Positions 21,243 through 29,997 are shown, counted from the stretch's first letter. The stretch is 64,000 nt of DNA from Actinobacteria bacterium OV320 (GCA_001298545.1 LJCX01000024.1:1-64000); one strand, 5' to 3'. Notes: generated from the sequence alone by a model not told the origin. Program-made: numbers and translations.

Positions 21243-21872
21243 ATGCGCAAGAATATAAAAATTCTGGTTCTCGGTGCCGCCACGTTGACCCTGACGATTG
21301 GAGGCTGGTTTTCATATCAAGAATTCTTCACGAACGGGCTCGAAAACCTTCCGGCCAAAGTATGCAACGAAAGCGCCAAGAGAGAGACGGTGATCCGTGT
21401 TCTTCCGGAAACCCGATCGGCGGAGGAGGGCGCCGACACCAATGGCGTCGGATACGGCTTCATGTTCAGCTGTCACATATACACCGCCGGTGATTCGATT
21501 TTGTCTGGCGAAGCGCAGATCCAGGACTCGTCCCAAAAGACCTGGGAAAATTACTACAAATCCTACGGTGGAAAATCAGGGGGGACGGCAGAACAGACTT
21601 CCTCAAGTGGAATCTACGCCCTATCCAGGGGCAATTTCGCCAGCGTCTACGCACCATGCGTTCCCAGCGGAAGCAAGGCGGGTGACGCGTCGCAGGATTA
21701 CGCCCTGATATCCGAGGTGCGGGTGATTGGGGAGAGCCGAGCCGAGGGGCTTGACTTGCGCCAAGCACTGACCGACTTCGCCTATGAACTTACACGGCGC
21801 GCTTACGCCTTGGGCAAATGCGAGAATGGCCAAAGTTTCCCGGACGAACTCCCTCGGTTCAAAGAGGACTGA
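21243..21872 (+). CDS. Membrane-anchored exported protein
   Basis: A 209-aa protein with a short basic start and an N-terminal hydrophobic segment (residues 6-22, ILVLGAATLTLTIGGWF) serving as signal anchor, and an extracytoplasmic domain with four cysteines. It starts 23 nt after the 725-aa gene with AAAGAGGTG upstream. Its codons are AT-richer than the norm for the window (for example AAT ATA AAA ATT near the start), suggesting recent acquisition. Like the lipoprotein at 17781 it has a small Cys-containing exported domain; function unknown. Confidence 0.75.
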   Translation: MRKNIKILVLGAATLTLTIGGWFSYQEFFTNGLENLPAKVCNESAKRETVIRVLPETRSAEEGADTNGVGYGFMFSCHIYTAGDSILSGEAQIQDSSQKTWENYYKSYGGKSGGTAEQTSSSGIYALSRGNFASVYAPCVPSGSKAGDASQDYALISEVRVIGESRAEGLDLRQALTDFAYELTRRAYALGKCENGQSFPDELPRFKED

Positions 21873-22070
21873 CGTCCGACCCAGGATGTCCCCGCAGGTG
21901 CCTCAACGGAAATCTCGCCGCGCATCGAGCGGAGTCCGGTAACAACCCGGGCCACCCGCACAGCTGAGGCCCGCCACTGGTACGCCGTACCCGCGACTGC
22001 TGGCCTGCCGCAGTCACTGCGGCCTCCTGCGTTAGGTGAGCGTGAAAGTTCCGGGGGTCGCGGCACAACG

Positions 22071-22103
22071 CAGGGTGGGCACCTCCCGTGCGTGCCCACC
22101 CTG
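22071..22103. terminator. Hairpin between convergent cargo and esx genes
   Basis: Arms CAGGGTGGGCAC (22071-22082) and GTGCCCACCCTG (22092-22103) pair perfectly around a 9-nt loop, 22 nt after the EsxA-like stop. The hairpin could also serve the plus-strand genes ending at 21872. The remainder of 21,873-22,125 shows nothing. Confidence 0.75.
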
Positions 22104-22125
22104 GTCTTGTCACATTCAGGTACTG

Positions 22126-22428
22126 CTACATGAAGTAGCTGGCGCCCTTCAGGTCGCCGCCGCGGTAGTCACCGCCGGCGCCGTGGACCTGGTGCGAGAT
22201 CTGGAGCAGCGCTGCGTGGATGCCACGCGCGTGCTTGTTCCACTCCTCGCTCTTGCTCTGGAACTGCTGGAACGCCTCGCCGCCCCAGCCCGAGGACACG
22301 TTGAGCACCGCCTGCCTCAGCGCTTCGAGGTCCTCCTCGAGCTTCCTGGCCTGGTCGCCGAGCTCGGTGGCGAGCGCGTCCATGGTGCCGTAGGTGACGG
22401 CGAGTTCCTCGTAATGGGCTCCGGACAT
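22126..22428 (-). CDS. esxA: WXG100 family protein EsxA-like
   Basis: A 100-aa protein of the ESAT-6/WXG100 superfamily: two helices joined by the turn SSGWGGEAFQQF, which carries the WxG motif. Such proteins are secreted as helical-hairpin dimers through T7SS. It lies 52 nt after the second WXG100 gene (22481-22819) and 440 nt from mycP, the usual esxBA-mycP setting in Streptomyces. The A/B naming is by position and could be swapped. Confidence 0.9.
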   Translation of the reverse strand: MSGAHYEELAVTYGTMDALATELGDQARKLEEDLEALRQAVLNVSSGWGGEAFQQFQSKSEEWNKHARGIHAALLQISHQVHGAGGDYRGGDLKGASYFM

Positions 22429-22480
22429 GGTTCCCCTCGTTTCTGTGAAGACTTCAGCCGGACTTCGCCGGATTGGTCAG

Positions 22481-22819
22481 TCAGTAGCTGTTGAGTGCCG
22501 AAGTCTTTCCGCCGAGATCCTCGACCGAGATCTTGTTCATGTCGGCGGTGATCTGGTCTTCGAGGTTCTGCTTGTCGGTCTTCGTCATGTGGATGCCGTC
22601 GAGGAAGTCGTCGAGCATCTTGCCGATCGCGACCATATGGCCGTTGATCTCCGTCTGCTTGGTGTTGAAGGCGTTGGCACCCTGGCCCGTCCACGCCCTC
22701 TCGATCATGTCGATCGTGCCTTGCAGTTTCGCGAGGGAGCCCCGGATGTTGTCGTAGCGGTCGATGACTTCCTTCTGGAGCTTCTGTACGTCGCCGTCGT
22801 TTAGCTTGCGGTCGACCAT
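22481..22819 (-). CDS. esxB: WXG100 family protein EsxB-like
   Basis: A 112-aa helical-hairpin protein with the WXG turn in MIERAWTGQGANAFNTKQ and a C-terminal helix (DDFLDGIHMTKTDKQNLEDQITADMNKI) carrying the region where the T7SS export signal YxxxD/E-type motif normally sits, though no exact YxxxD is seen. It is expected to form a heterodimer with the neighbouring 100-aa EsxA-like protein and to be exported by EccC. Confidence 0.9.
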   Translation of the reverse strand: MVDRKLNDGDVQKLQKEVIDRYDNIRGSLAKLQGTIDMIERAWTGQGANAFNTKQTEINGHMVAIGKMLDDFLDGIHMTKTDKQNLEDQITADMNKISVEDLGGKTSALNSY

Positions 22820-22867
22820 TTCGGCACTCCCTTTCGCTTTCGTGAGCTGTGGTTCGTCATGTGTGGG

Positions 22868-24148
22868 TCATGTGGCTCGCCGCGAGCGGAGAACGGCGAA
22901 AGCGCCGCCTCCGATCACCAGGACTGCCGCCGCCGCTCCGAGCGCAACCCACATCGTGGTGTTGTCGGAGGTGTCGGAGGTTGATGCTGCCGCCGAGCTC
23001 TGGCCGCCTGACGTGGCCTTCGAGGGCGGGGAGGAACTTGGCGCGGACGCGGATGCGGAGGGTGAGTTGCCCGCCTCGTCCGTGACGCCCGTCGCGTTCT
23101 CCCTGGCGAGCGGGTCGGTGTTGGCCGCGCCGGGGTTGAAGTTGCTCTGCTCCAGCACCATGCGGGGGCGGATCAGCCCGTAACCGAGGTACGTGCTCGG
23201 GTCGTCCTTCGCCCAGTCGCGTCCGGCGGTGTCGATCAAGCTGGCGAGGACCTGGTTGGCCGTCCAGTTGGGGTGAGCGGACCAGACGAGGGCGGCGGAG
23301 GCGGAGGCGATGGCGGCCGACATACTCGTCCCCTCGCTGTCGCAATAGGAGCGGAATTTCGCGTCACACCAGCCGGGGATGTTGAGCCCTGGAGCAGCCA
23401 GGTCAACATAGTTTCCGTACTCCGAGAACTTTCCAACCGTTCCGGATTCATCGGAAGCGGCGACGCCGATCACATACGGATAGGCAGCCGGATATCCGAT
23501 GAGATTCTTCGTCTCAGCATTGTTGCCGACACTAGCGAACATCAACTTACCCTTGGATTGGGCGTACTTGATTGCCGCTGCCTCTTCTGGGTCCTCACCA
23601 GGGCTACCGAAGGACATACTGAGGATTTTGACGTCACTGTCAGCGGCTGCCCGGATAGCCATTGCCGAGCTCGCAGTTTTCTTCAGCTCTGCCTTGTCCT
23701 TCAGGCTGTTGGCCACGATACGAAACGGAACGATCTTGGCCCCAGGTGCAATCCCTTTCAGACCGTTGCCCGTACCCGTACCGGCGATGAGTTCCGCCAT
23801 GGTCGTCCCATGGCCCGTGTAGTCCTTTGTGGCTCCATAGGCCACAGCTGCCGGTACCTCGTCGGCGAGTACCTGTCCTTTGAGAGAGGAGGTGTCCGGG
23901 TTGACGCCCGAATCGATGACCGCGACTTTGACGCCCTCGCCGGTACTCACCTTCCACATTTCGTCAGCTTTCATCGCCGTCAGGTACCACTGCTGTGACT
24001 GGACGTCGGCAGCCGCCGCGCTCGGAGCCAGACCTGCCGACAGGACGGCCCAGGCGCCGAGCGCTGAACAGACGGCGGAAGCCCGTCTGCCATTTCGTTC
24101 CGCGAAACGCGCGCTCCACGTGCCGCGTCGGCTGATCCCTACCGCCAT
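22868..24148 (-). CDS. mycP: Type VII secretion mycosin protease MycP (copy 1)
   Basis: A membrane-anchored subtilisin-like serine protease of the T7SS complex. The 426-aa protein has a signal peptide (about residues 24-47), catalytic Asp79 (VAVIDSG), His113 (GHGT), oxyanion Asn near 209-210 (SVGNN) and Ser275 (GTSMSA), then a Gly/Ser-rich linker and a C-terminal transmembrane helix with a basic tail. All catalytic residues are intact. The middle of the gene is AT-richer than its flanks. A second, clearly different mycosin is encoded at 33700-35061, so the locus has two. Confidence 0.93.
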   Translation of the reverse strand: MAVGISRRGTWSARFAERNGRRASAVCSALGAWAVLSAGLAPSAAAADVQSQQWYLTAMKADEMWKVSTGEGVKVAVIDSGVNPDTSSLKGQVLADEVPAAVAYGATKDYTGHGTTMAELIAGTGTGNGLKGIAPGAKIVPFRIVANSLKDKAELKKTASSAMAIRAAADSDVKILSMSFGSPGEDPEEAAAIKYAQSKGKLMFASVGNNAETKNLIGYPAAYPYVIGVAASDESGTVGKFSEYGNYVDLAAPGLNIPGWCDAKFRSYCDSEGTSMSAAIASASAALVWSAHPNWTANQVLASLIDTAGRDWAKDDPSTYLGYGLIRPRMVLEQSNFNPGAANTDPLARENATGVTDEAGNSPSASASAPSSSPPSKATSGGQSSAAASTSDTSDNTTMWVALGAAAAVLVIGGGAFAVLRSRRAT

Positions 24149-24174
24149 GCCTATGTCGTCCTCGCCTTGTCCGG

Positions 24175-25884
24175 TCAGTCGGTCGACGACGCTCCGTTGC
24201 GCCGCTCCTCACGGCGCGAACGCGTCTCGCCGGAAGCCTGATTGCGCGCAGAACCACGCACTGCACCCGGGCCGCCGGGCGCTTTTCCGCTGTTCTTGCT
24301 CCCGGGAACTCGTCCCGTCGGCGCTCCGACCACGCCGTCAGGGCCGGCACCGGGCCGGCGAGCCGCCTGCCCCGCACCCGGGGCCGCCGTCGATCCGGGT
24401 GTCCCGATCACCCCACGCCGGCCAGGCTTTTCGCCCCCGGCACGCGACGCGGGTGGGCGCTCACCGCCGACGACTGTGCCGCGCGGCAACCTTGATCCGT
24501 TGGCAGCGGGAGTACTCCCGGTGACAGCCTTCCCGCCGACGATGCCGTCGCCGGTACGTCCGGCGCTGATGCGCCCACTCCCCGGACGTCCGGGAACCGC
24601 GGCACCCGTGCCGGTGACAGGACCGCGCGGGACACCGCCAGTACGTCCGGCCGTCTGCCCAGCGGTCTTCGGCACTCCGCCGACCACACCTCGCCCCATG
24701 GGACCAGTGGTGCGGCCGCCCGTCTTCCCGGCCACTGCAGCACGGCCTGCCTGCCCCATAGGTCCGGTTCCCGTGCGACCTGCCGCTGTGCCGCCCGGCA
24801 CGGCGGCTGCGCGACCCTGCGCCGAGGCAGGAATTCTGCTTGCCGGTACACCGCCGATTGCTGAAGTACGCCCGGCCGAGCCTCGGAACGTTGGCGGTAC
24901 GCCGGTGGGGGCAAGCGGGGAAACCGTCGATGTTGCGCTGGGACCTGCCGTGGCCGGCGGCACAACGGTCGTCGGCTTCGCCGTGTCCTGAGGCGGCAAT
25001 GGGCCTGTGCTGTCGATCTCGGTGCCGATGTGGCGTTCCGGGACCGTGCCGGGATCGTCCAGCCTCGTGGCTGCCGAGAGTGAATCCGGCTGGGGCAGCA
25101 CGACCACGGCATCCGCCGTGCGATGGCGCACCGTTTCCGAGCCATTCGTCCCCGTACCAAGGCCGGTGTTCCGTTCTCCCGGAGGGCCTGGGGTCTCGAA
25201 CCCCGGCGGCGGCACCGGCACGCCCACACTTGGCATCTCCGGAAACACCGGCTCCTCCGCCAGTTCCATCATCCCGCTCGACACCGTGTAGAACGATGCC
25301 AGCCGGTACATCTGGTTGATGGCTTCCTGGCGGTCCTTCTCGGCCTTGACCGCTGCCGTGTACTCCTCGTTGCCTTCGACCCGTTGGGGCGTCGGGATGT
25401 CGTCGACCTTCTTGGGGACGAGGCGGCTGTCGCGCGGTGGCATCGACTTGCGTACGGAGGCGAGGCCGGAGCTTGCTGCCAGGACCTGGGTGCCGACCTC
25501 GTCGGTGTAGGTGGCGAGCGCGAGGGCGGTGGTGGTGAGGTTCATGCCCCAGGTGTAGAAAGCGGTGTGGGCCTCGCCCTCCCAGTCGACGTTGCCCAGG
25601 TTGCGGCTCAGTTCGTTCGCGGCGTCGTTGATGGCGTCCCGGGCGTCGACCAGGGCCGTGGCGGCGCTCTCCATGGTCTCCGGGTTCGCCGACTCGACGA
25701 TGTCGATCATGGCGTTGAGGTCGTAGCCCTCGAAGCTGGTGTTGCCGAAGCCGCCAGGGCTGCTGAGGGAGCCGGGGCTGATCACCACGGCCTTGTTGAC
25801 GGCGTCGTCCACGCCGGTGTTCTGCTGGGCGGCTTCCTGGCGTTCCGTCTGGTAGTGGTCCGACTTCTTCTTGTGGTCGGCCAT
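24175..25884 (-). CDS. WXG-like protein with long Pro/Gly/Ala-rich C-terminal tail
   Basis: A 569-aa protein. Residues about 40-130 form a helical pair with a WXG-type turn (NLGNVDWEGEAHTAFYTWGMNL). After about residue 190 the chain is low-complexity, rich in Pro, Gly, Thr and Arg, and ends in a charged RSRREERR segment. This layout, a WXG/PPE-like head with a disordered tail, suits an ESX substrate or surface-exposed T7SS component. The ATG overlaps the preceding stop by one base (TGATG). No toxin domain is visible. Confidence 0.85.
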   Translation of the reverse strand: MADHKKKSDHYQTERQEAAQQNTGVDDAVNKAVVISPGSLSSPGGFGNTSFEGYDLNAMIDIVESANPETMESAATALVDARDAINDAANELSRNLGNVDWEGEAHTAFYTWGMNLTTTALALATYTDEVGTQVLAASSGLASVRKSMPPRDSRLVPKKVDDIPTPQRVEGNEEYTAAVKAEKDRQEAINQMYRLASFYTVSSGMMELAEEPVFPEMPSVGVPVPPPGFETPGPPGERNTGLGTGTNGSETVRHRTADAVVVLPQPDSLSAATRLDDPGTVPERHIGTEIDSTGPLPPQDTAKPTTVVPPATAGPSATSTVSPLAPTGVPPTFRGSAGRTSAIGGVPASRIPASAQGRAAAVPGGTAAGRTGTGPMGQAGRAAVAGKTGGRTTGPMGRGVVGGVPKTAGQTAGRTGGVPRGPVTGTGAAVPGRPGSGRISAGRTGDGIVGGKAVTGSTPAANGSRLPRGTVVGGERPPASRAGGEKPGRRGVIGTPGSTAAPGAGQAARRPGAGPDGVVGAPTGRVPGSKNSGKAPGGPGAVRGSARNQASGETRSRREERRNGASSTD

Positions 25885-26318
25885 CAGTACCCCGCGTCGG
25901 TGTGGTCGGCGTCGTTGGTCCGCTGGACCTGCTTGTTGAGCGCCTCTTCGCGGTCGCGGTTGACCTCGGTGCGGATCTCGTGGAACCGGTACCGGAGGTC
26001 CTCTTCGAGGTTGTCGAAGGTGACGTCCACGCCGTGCACGGCGATCTGCATGGCCTCCAACTGGAGGCCCAGCGACTTGGAGAGGCTCGTGATGCGTTCG
26101 TGGACGCGCTCGTACTGGAGGTGGAGCGTCTTTGCCTCCGGGAAGTTCCCCGCGCCGAAGGTGTGCTCCGCAAGGCTGTGGTCCGCCACCTTCGCCGAGC
26201 CGCCTGCCGATTTCTCGAAGGCCGCGAGCAGGTCGTCCACCCGCTTTTTGAACGTCGAGAGCGCCATGTATCCGCGCCGTACGTCGGTGGGGCCCCCGCC
26301 CATGTCCGCAGGAATCAC
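25884..26318 (-). CDS. Small helical T7SS partner protein
   Basis: A 144-aa helical protein (FKKRVDDLLAAFEKSAG..., TLHLQYERVHERITSLSKSLGLQLEAMQIAVHGVDVTFDNLEEDLRYRFHEI). It resembles the partner proteins encoded just before WXG/PPE-like substrates. The start is set at GTG 26318 because GGGGAGAG lies 8 nt upstream; an internal ATG at 26267 has no ribosome binding site. The stop overlaps the next start by one base, indicating coupled translation and probably complex formation with the 569-aa protein. Confidence 0.75.
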   Translation of the reverse strand: MIPADMGGGPTDVRRGYMALSTFKKRVDDLLAAFEKSAGGSAKVADHSLAEHTFGAGNFPEAKTLHLQYERVHERITSLSKSLGLQLEAMQIAVHGVDVTFDNLEEDLRYRFHEIRTEVNRDREEALNKQVQRTNDADHTDAGY

Positions 26319-26480
26319 GCCAACCACTCTCCCCGTTTCCCGCCGCCCGTCCCGGGCGGAACCGCACACGCCTTTCAAGTGTTCATGACCGCAACGCAAC
26401 CACTGTAATGACTCCCTCTGACAGCCCCAACTGCCTTATGCAACAACCCTGCCACCACTGGAGCGCGAGCGGCCCATTCC

Positions 26481-27020
26481 TCACGTTCGGGGTGATTTCT
26501 CCTGCGCCCGGCGCCGCGCCCCGACCTCACTCGGGTATTCGCGGACCGTGAGCATGGCCACGAACCAGCCGACGCCCCACGCGGCGATCGCCGGCAGGAC
26601 CGGCGCCGCGATCAGCAGGGGGAGGATTCCGGCCCGGGCCAGTCCGGGGGCGCGTCCGCTCGCACCGCGCTTGGCCTGCCACATCTGCTGGGGAGTGGGA
26701 GGGTCGAGGAGTTTCCCGCGGTGGTCCCGGCGCTGCTTCACCCACCCCCAGACGACCGCGACCCCGGACGCGGCCACCTGGGTCCAGTCCCACGCGGTAC
26801 GCACCGTCGGCGGCAGATCGCTGCGCGGAACTCCGAGGTAGAGCCTCAGCGCGATGTAGCAGTAGAAGGCCAGGACGAGGAGGACGAGGACAGCTGTACG
26901 GACGCGGTACGCCCAGTAGCGCGCGCCTCGCTCGTACCAACTGGTGCCGAGACCCGGCAGTTTCGGGATCCGCGCGGAGGCCTCGGAGACGGGAACGTCA
27001 GAAGATGCTTTTGATGCCAT
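26481..27020 (-). CDS. Four-helix membrane protein of the T7SS locus
   Basis: A protein of about 179 aa with hydrophobic segments near residues 45-62, 83-95, 126-142 and 145-160 and a PTPQQMWQAKRG loop. It has no recognised family. The start may be ATG 27020 or ATG 27032; the second has its purine stretch too close to serve. Either way the start lies inside the 3' end of the 425-aa gene, so the two are cotranscribed. A role in anchoring or regulating secretion is inference from position. Confidence 0.75.
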   Translation of the reverse strand: MASKASSDVPVSEASARIPKLPGLGTSWYERGARYWAYRVRTAVLVLLVLAFYCYIALRLYLGVPRSDLPPTVRTAWDWTQVAASGVAVVWGWVKQRRDHRGKLLDPPTPQQMWQAKRGASGRAPGLARAGILPLLIAAPVLPAIAAWGVGWFVAMLTVREYPSEVGARRRAQEKSPRT

Positions 27021-28272
27021 GCCAGACGTCATCCTTCAGTCGTACGAAGTCGTCCCCGGTCTCCGACAGGACGTTGCCGGTGCCGTGCAGTACGCCGCCC
27101 ACCACTCCGTGGTCGTGGATGTCCTCGCTCCAGTGCTCGTGGAAGGAGTGGTCGAGGACGTCTGTCGCGAGGATCGCCGACCCGACGCCGACCACGGCCA
27201 CCGCGGCCGCGCCCTCCACTGGCAGGGCGGCCACCACCCCCGCGCCGACGGCCACGCCGCCGAGCGCGGCACCGCCGTCCACGACCACCGAGTGCTGCCA
27301 GGACCAGCCCTTGTCGTGGTCGTCCTTCGCCTCCACCAGCCCGCAGGCGGCGGCCGCCGCGACGTCCAGCACCGGGATCTCCCTGAGGAACTCCGGGAGC
27401 CTGCCCACACCTTCGCCCAGGCGCAGTGCGTCCGCCGCGTCGGCCAGTTTGACGTTGAGGGCCCGGTCGTAGGGCAGGGCGGTACTGCCGTGGTCGGCTC
27501 GGGCGATGGCGTCCTCGAGGGAGTCCACCTGTGTCACCGCGTCACGGTAGGCGCCCTTGGCGGGGAGATCGTCGGGCAGTGCGCGACCCGCCTTCTGGAA
27601 CTTCTTGCGCTCGGCGCGCAGTTCCTTCTTGGCGGCGCGCTCCTCGGCCTTCGCGCTGTCGATCAGTTTGCGGGCCTCCTTGCCGCCGGCCCGGGCGTCC
27701 TCGGCGTCGTAGGCGTACAGGCCCCGCAGGGCGTCGGCGAGGGTGATCTTGTCGCCGGTCGAGACCGGTGCCGTCACCTGCGCGTACAGGCCCCGCAGTC
27801 CGTCCGCGGCGACCAGTCGGGCGTGCTGGGCGGTGTGCAGGATCTCGTCGCGCACCGTGCCGTACTCGCCGAGCGCGGCGATCGTCCTGCGGTCGTCGGC
27901 GCTGGGCGGGTCGGCGGTAAGGATGTCCAGCGGGACGCCCCTGTCCCCCGTCGGCACGCCTTTGCCCGCGGCGACGTGCTCGGCGTTCTGGAGCGCCGTC
28001 TCGCAGGCGGAGAGCGCGCCGACGAGCGTGTCGAGGATGTCGCCCGCGCTGTGCACGAGGCTCGCGAAGGCGCCCGCGGCGAGCGCGTCCTCGCTCCAGG
28101 TGGCGCGGAAGGTCTCGGCCGCCTCGCCCTTCCAGCTCGTGTCGCCGACCAGCCGTTCGACGGCCTGGCCGAGCGGGTGGACGACGTCCTCCAGCTTGCG
28201 CTTGGCGTTCTTGTACGTGTCGGCCATCGTGCGCAGTCCGCCGATGTCGCCACCGACCCAGCTGTCGGCCAT
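26998..28272 (-). CDS. WXG-domain protein with hydrophobic C-terminal region
   Basis: A protein of about 424 aa. The N-terminal 110 residues have a WXG-type head (TYKNAKRKLEDVVHPLGQAVERLVGDTSWKGEAAETFRATW), followed by a charged coiled-coil section (KAEERAAKKELRAERKKFQKA) and a Gly/Ala/Val-rich hydrophobic stretch at about residues 335-380. Such LXG/WXG plus hydrophobic architecture is common in T7SS substrates. It is preceded by a coupled 100-aa WXG-like gene. The start is ATG 28272 or the adjacent GTG 28275. No enzymatic domain is recognised at the C-terminus. Confidence 0.82.
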   Translation of the reverse strand: MADSWVGGDIGGLRTMADTYKNAKRKLEDVVHPLGQAVERLVGDTSWKGEAAETFRATWSEDALAAGAFASLVHSAGDILDTLVGALSACETALQNAEHVAAGKGVPTGDRGVPLDILTADPPSADDRRTIAALGEYGTVRDEILHTAQHARLVAADGLRGLYAQVTAPVSTGDKITLADALRGLYAYDAEDARAGGKEARKLIDSAKAEERAAKKELRAERKKFQKAGRALPDDLPAKGAYRDAVTQVDSLEDAIARADHGSTALPYDRALNVKLADAADALRLGEGVGRLPEFLREIPVLDVAAAAACGLVEAKDDHDKGWSWQHSVVVDGGAALGGVAVGAGVVAALPVEGAAAVAVVGVGSAILATDVLDHSFHEHWSEDIHDHGVVGGVLHGTGNVLSETGDDFVRLKDDVWHGIKSIF

Positions 28273-28574
28273 CACCCGTCACCCGCCATCAGGTCCTCGA
28301 AGAGTCCGTGTACGTCGATGTCGTGCCGTTGGAAGGAATCGCGGGCGTACGTCACCTTGTCGCCGTGGTCGTCGAGCCGGTCGGCGAAACCGATGTGCAG
28401 GGCGACGATGAGGTCGGCGACCTCCTTGACGGCGTGGTCGAGGCCCGCGTCCCCGCCGCCGGCGAGGGGCGGGGACACGTCTGCGTGCAGCTTGCGGTAG
28501 TTGACGGCCTCGTCGTGGAAGGTCCTGGACATGGAGGCGAGGTCGCTCAGCACCGCTTTGAAGTCCACCGTCAT
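28272..28574 (-). CDS. WXG100-like 100-aa protein
   Basis: A helical 100-aa protein (MTVDFKAVLSDLASMSRTFHDEAVNYRKLHADV... DDHGDKVTYARDSFQRHDIDVHGLFEDLM). It lacks the WXG turn but has the size and helical-hairpin pattern of Esx-type partners such as the EspC/DUF-type chaperones. GGGAGG lies 7 nt before ATG 28574. Its stop overlaps the start of the 424-aa protein and its start overlaps the end of the upstream gene by 4 nt, so all three are translated as one unit. Confidence 0.82.
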   Translation of the reverse strand: MTVDFKAVLSDLASMSRTFHDEAVNYRKLHADVSPPLAGGGDAGLDHAVKEVADLIVALHIGFADRLDDHGDKVTYARDSFQRHDIDVHGLFEDLMAGDG

Positions 28575-29125
28575 CGTCGCGCCTCCCGCGCGAAGGCGGC
28601 CAGGTCGGCCGGCTGCCAGTTGTGCCGCCCGGGCGCGATCCACGGGTCGACGTGGACCGTGACGCCCAGCTCCCCCACCCCCTCGGCCAGCGGCCCGAGC
28701 GAGGTCGCGACCCACGGCTGCGCCTCGCCCAGGGCGGCCACGAGCCCGTCCAGGGTGGTGAAGGCGAGGGCGACGGTTCCGTCGGCGGGGTGCTCGAAGA
28801 GTTCGTAGGTGATGAAGGGGATCAGGGCGGGTGCGCCGGTCGGGTCCGTGGTCGGCGTGTGGCGGGGGGGGGGCGGGACGAACACCGTGGCGTGGTACGC
28901 GGGTACGCCGGGTCTGGGGCCGGGTCGCACGGGCGGTTCCGGCTCGACGGCCGCGTCGGCTTCGACGTACTCCAGGAGGCGCGATCTGCGGGGCTCCTGC
29001 GCCGACGGAGGCACCGGAGCCGAGGCAGCGGCTACGGGCGGTTCCGTCTCGACACAGTCGACACGGTCGACACCATCGGCATGGTCGGCATAGTCGAGAA
29101 GGCGCGAACGGTTCGGTATGCCCAC
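28571..29125 (-). CDS. SseB-like protein, first gene of WXG operon
   Basis: A 184-aa protein whose C-terminal part (VFVPPPPRHTPTTD... LIPFITYELFEHPADGTVALAFTTLDGLVAALGEAQPWVATS) resembles SseB/SAV_915-type domains seen in many Streptomyces T7SS clusters. The N-terminus repeats a short motif (RSRLLDYADHAD and RSRLLEYVEADA). The start is GTG 29125, chosen because AGGAG lies 6 nt upstream; a TTG at 29197 has no such site. Its stop overlaps the next ATG (ATGA). Function unknown; a cytoplasmic role is likely, as no signal peptide is present. Confidence 0.75.
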   Translation of the reverse strand: MGIPNRSRLLDYADHADGVDRVDCVETEPPVAAASAPVPPSAQEPRRSRLLEYVEADAAVEPEPPVRPGPRPGVPAYHATVFVPPPPRHTPTTDPTGAPALIPFITYELFEHPADGTVALAFTTLDGLVAALGEAQPWVATSLGPLAEGVGELGVTVHVDPWIAPGRHNWQPADLAAFAREARR

Positions 29126-29313
29126 CGCCGTCTCCTGTTCCCCGTGGACCCGCGGATGATGTGGCGGCACCACCGTAGCCAGCGAACTTTCGGGCAAGTC
29201 CGGCTATTTCAGGTGGACGGGGCAGCAATATGCGGAACCCATACGGGTGTTTGGCCGGGGTGCGGTCAGCGCTTGACCGGCGGATGACCAGGGGGTGGCG
29301 TTCCGGGCCCTGG

Positions 29314-29976
29314 TTAGCGGTGCGGGGAGGTGAGCCGCTCGGCGGTCAGCGCAAGCCAGCCGCTGGGTGAGTACGGCGTCGGCGGGTCGACCTCCATGCC
29401 CAACTCGGCGACGGCCACGGCGTAGTCGGACTCGTCCAGGGAGAGTGCGAGCAGCTCGCGCAGCTCGCCGACCAGGCGGGCCACGAGGTGCCGGTCGGTC
29501 GTGGTGCGGTAGTCGTCGACCGCCGCGTCGTGGTCGTCGAACTCGTCCGGCATGTCCTGGGAGAACCAGCCGCCGAGGAACTGACCCAGTTCGGGGAAGC
29601 GAGCGTGCCACTCCCAGTGAGTGGCCGGAACGGCCGGGGGCGGGACCTCGCCCTGCTCGATGCTGTGCTTGATGTGATCGGCCAGGCGGTACAGCCACTG
29701 CTGGATCTCACCCTCGGGAAGACCGACGTCCGGGATCGCGTAGAACTCGCCCAGGCGGAGCCGGAGTCGGCCGGGCGGGCTGTCGGCGTACTCCCGCAGC
29801 TGCCGCTCGGCGACGGCGAGCGCCCAGGGGCGGGTGTGCCAGGTCTGCCGCAGGTAGGCGGTCAGGGCTTGGCTCGGCCTGTCGGGGGTGTCATCCGCCG
29901 GTTGGCCTGCGTGGGCGCGGATCACCTGGTCCAGCTCGCCGTAGCGGCGGTCGTGTTCGAGGGGGCTCAAGGACAC
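29314..29976 (-). CDS. CdiI-type immunity protein (displaced cassette)
   Basis: A 220-aa protein whose C-terminal half (FPELGQFLGGWFSQDMPDEFDDHDAAVDDYRTTT) matches my memory of the CdiI_2 family of contact-dependent growth inhibition immunity proteins. The N-terminal half (DQVIRAHAG... LTAYLRQTWHTRPWALAVAERQLREYAD) seems to be a related helical module. Such proteins bind and neutralise RNase A-like toxin tips. It follows the orphan RNase A-like module by 21 nt, the normal toxin-then-immunity order. It lacks a full-length toxin gene of its own. Confidence 0.8.
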   Translation of the reverse strand: MSLSPLEHDRRYGELDQVIRAHAGQPADDTPDRPSQALTAYLRQTWHTRPWALAVAERQLREYADSPPGRLRLRLGEFYAIPDVGLPEGEIQQWLYRLADHIKHSIEQGEVPPPAVPATHWEWHARFPELGQFLGGWFSQDMPDEFDDHDAAVDDYRTTTDRHLVARLVGELRELLALSLDESDYAVAVAELGMEVDPPTPYSPSGWLALTAERLTSPHR

Positions 29977-29997
29977 GGTGGGCAGCCTCTGGGTTCT

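Noticed and set aside
20400..24000. The AT-richer stretch as a prophage or integrated element
   Set aside because: No integrase, transposase, attachment-site repeat or phage gene is visible; only composition differs.
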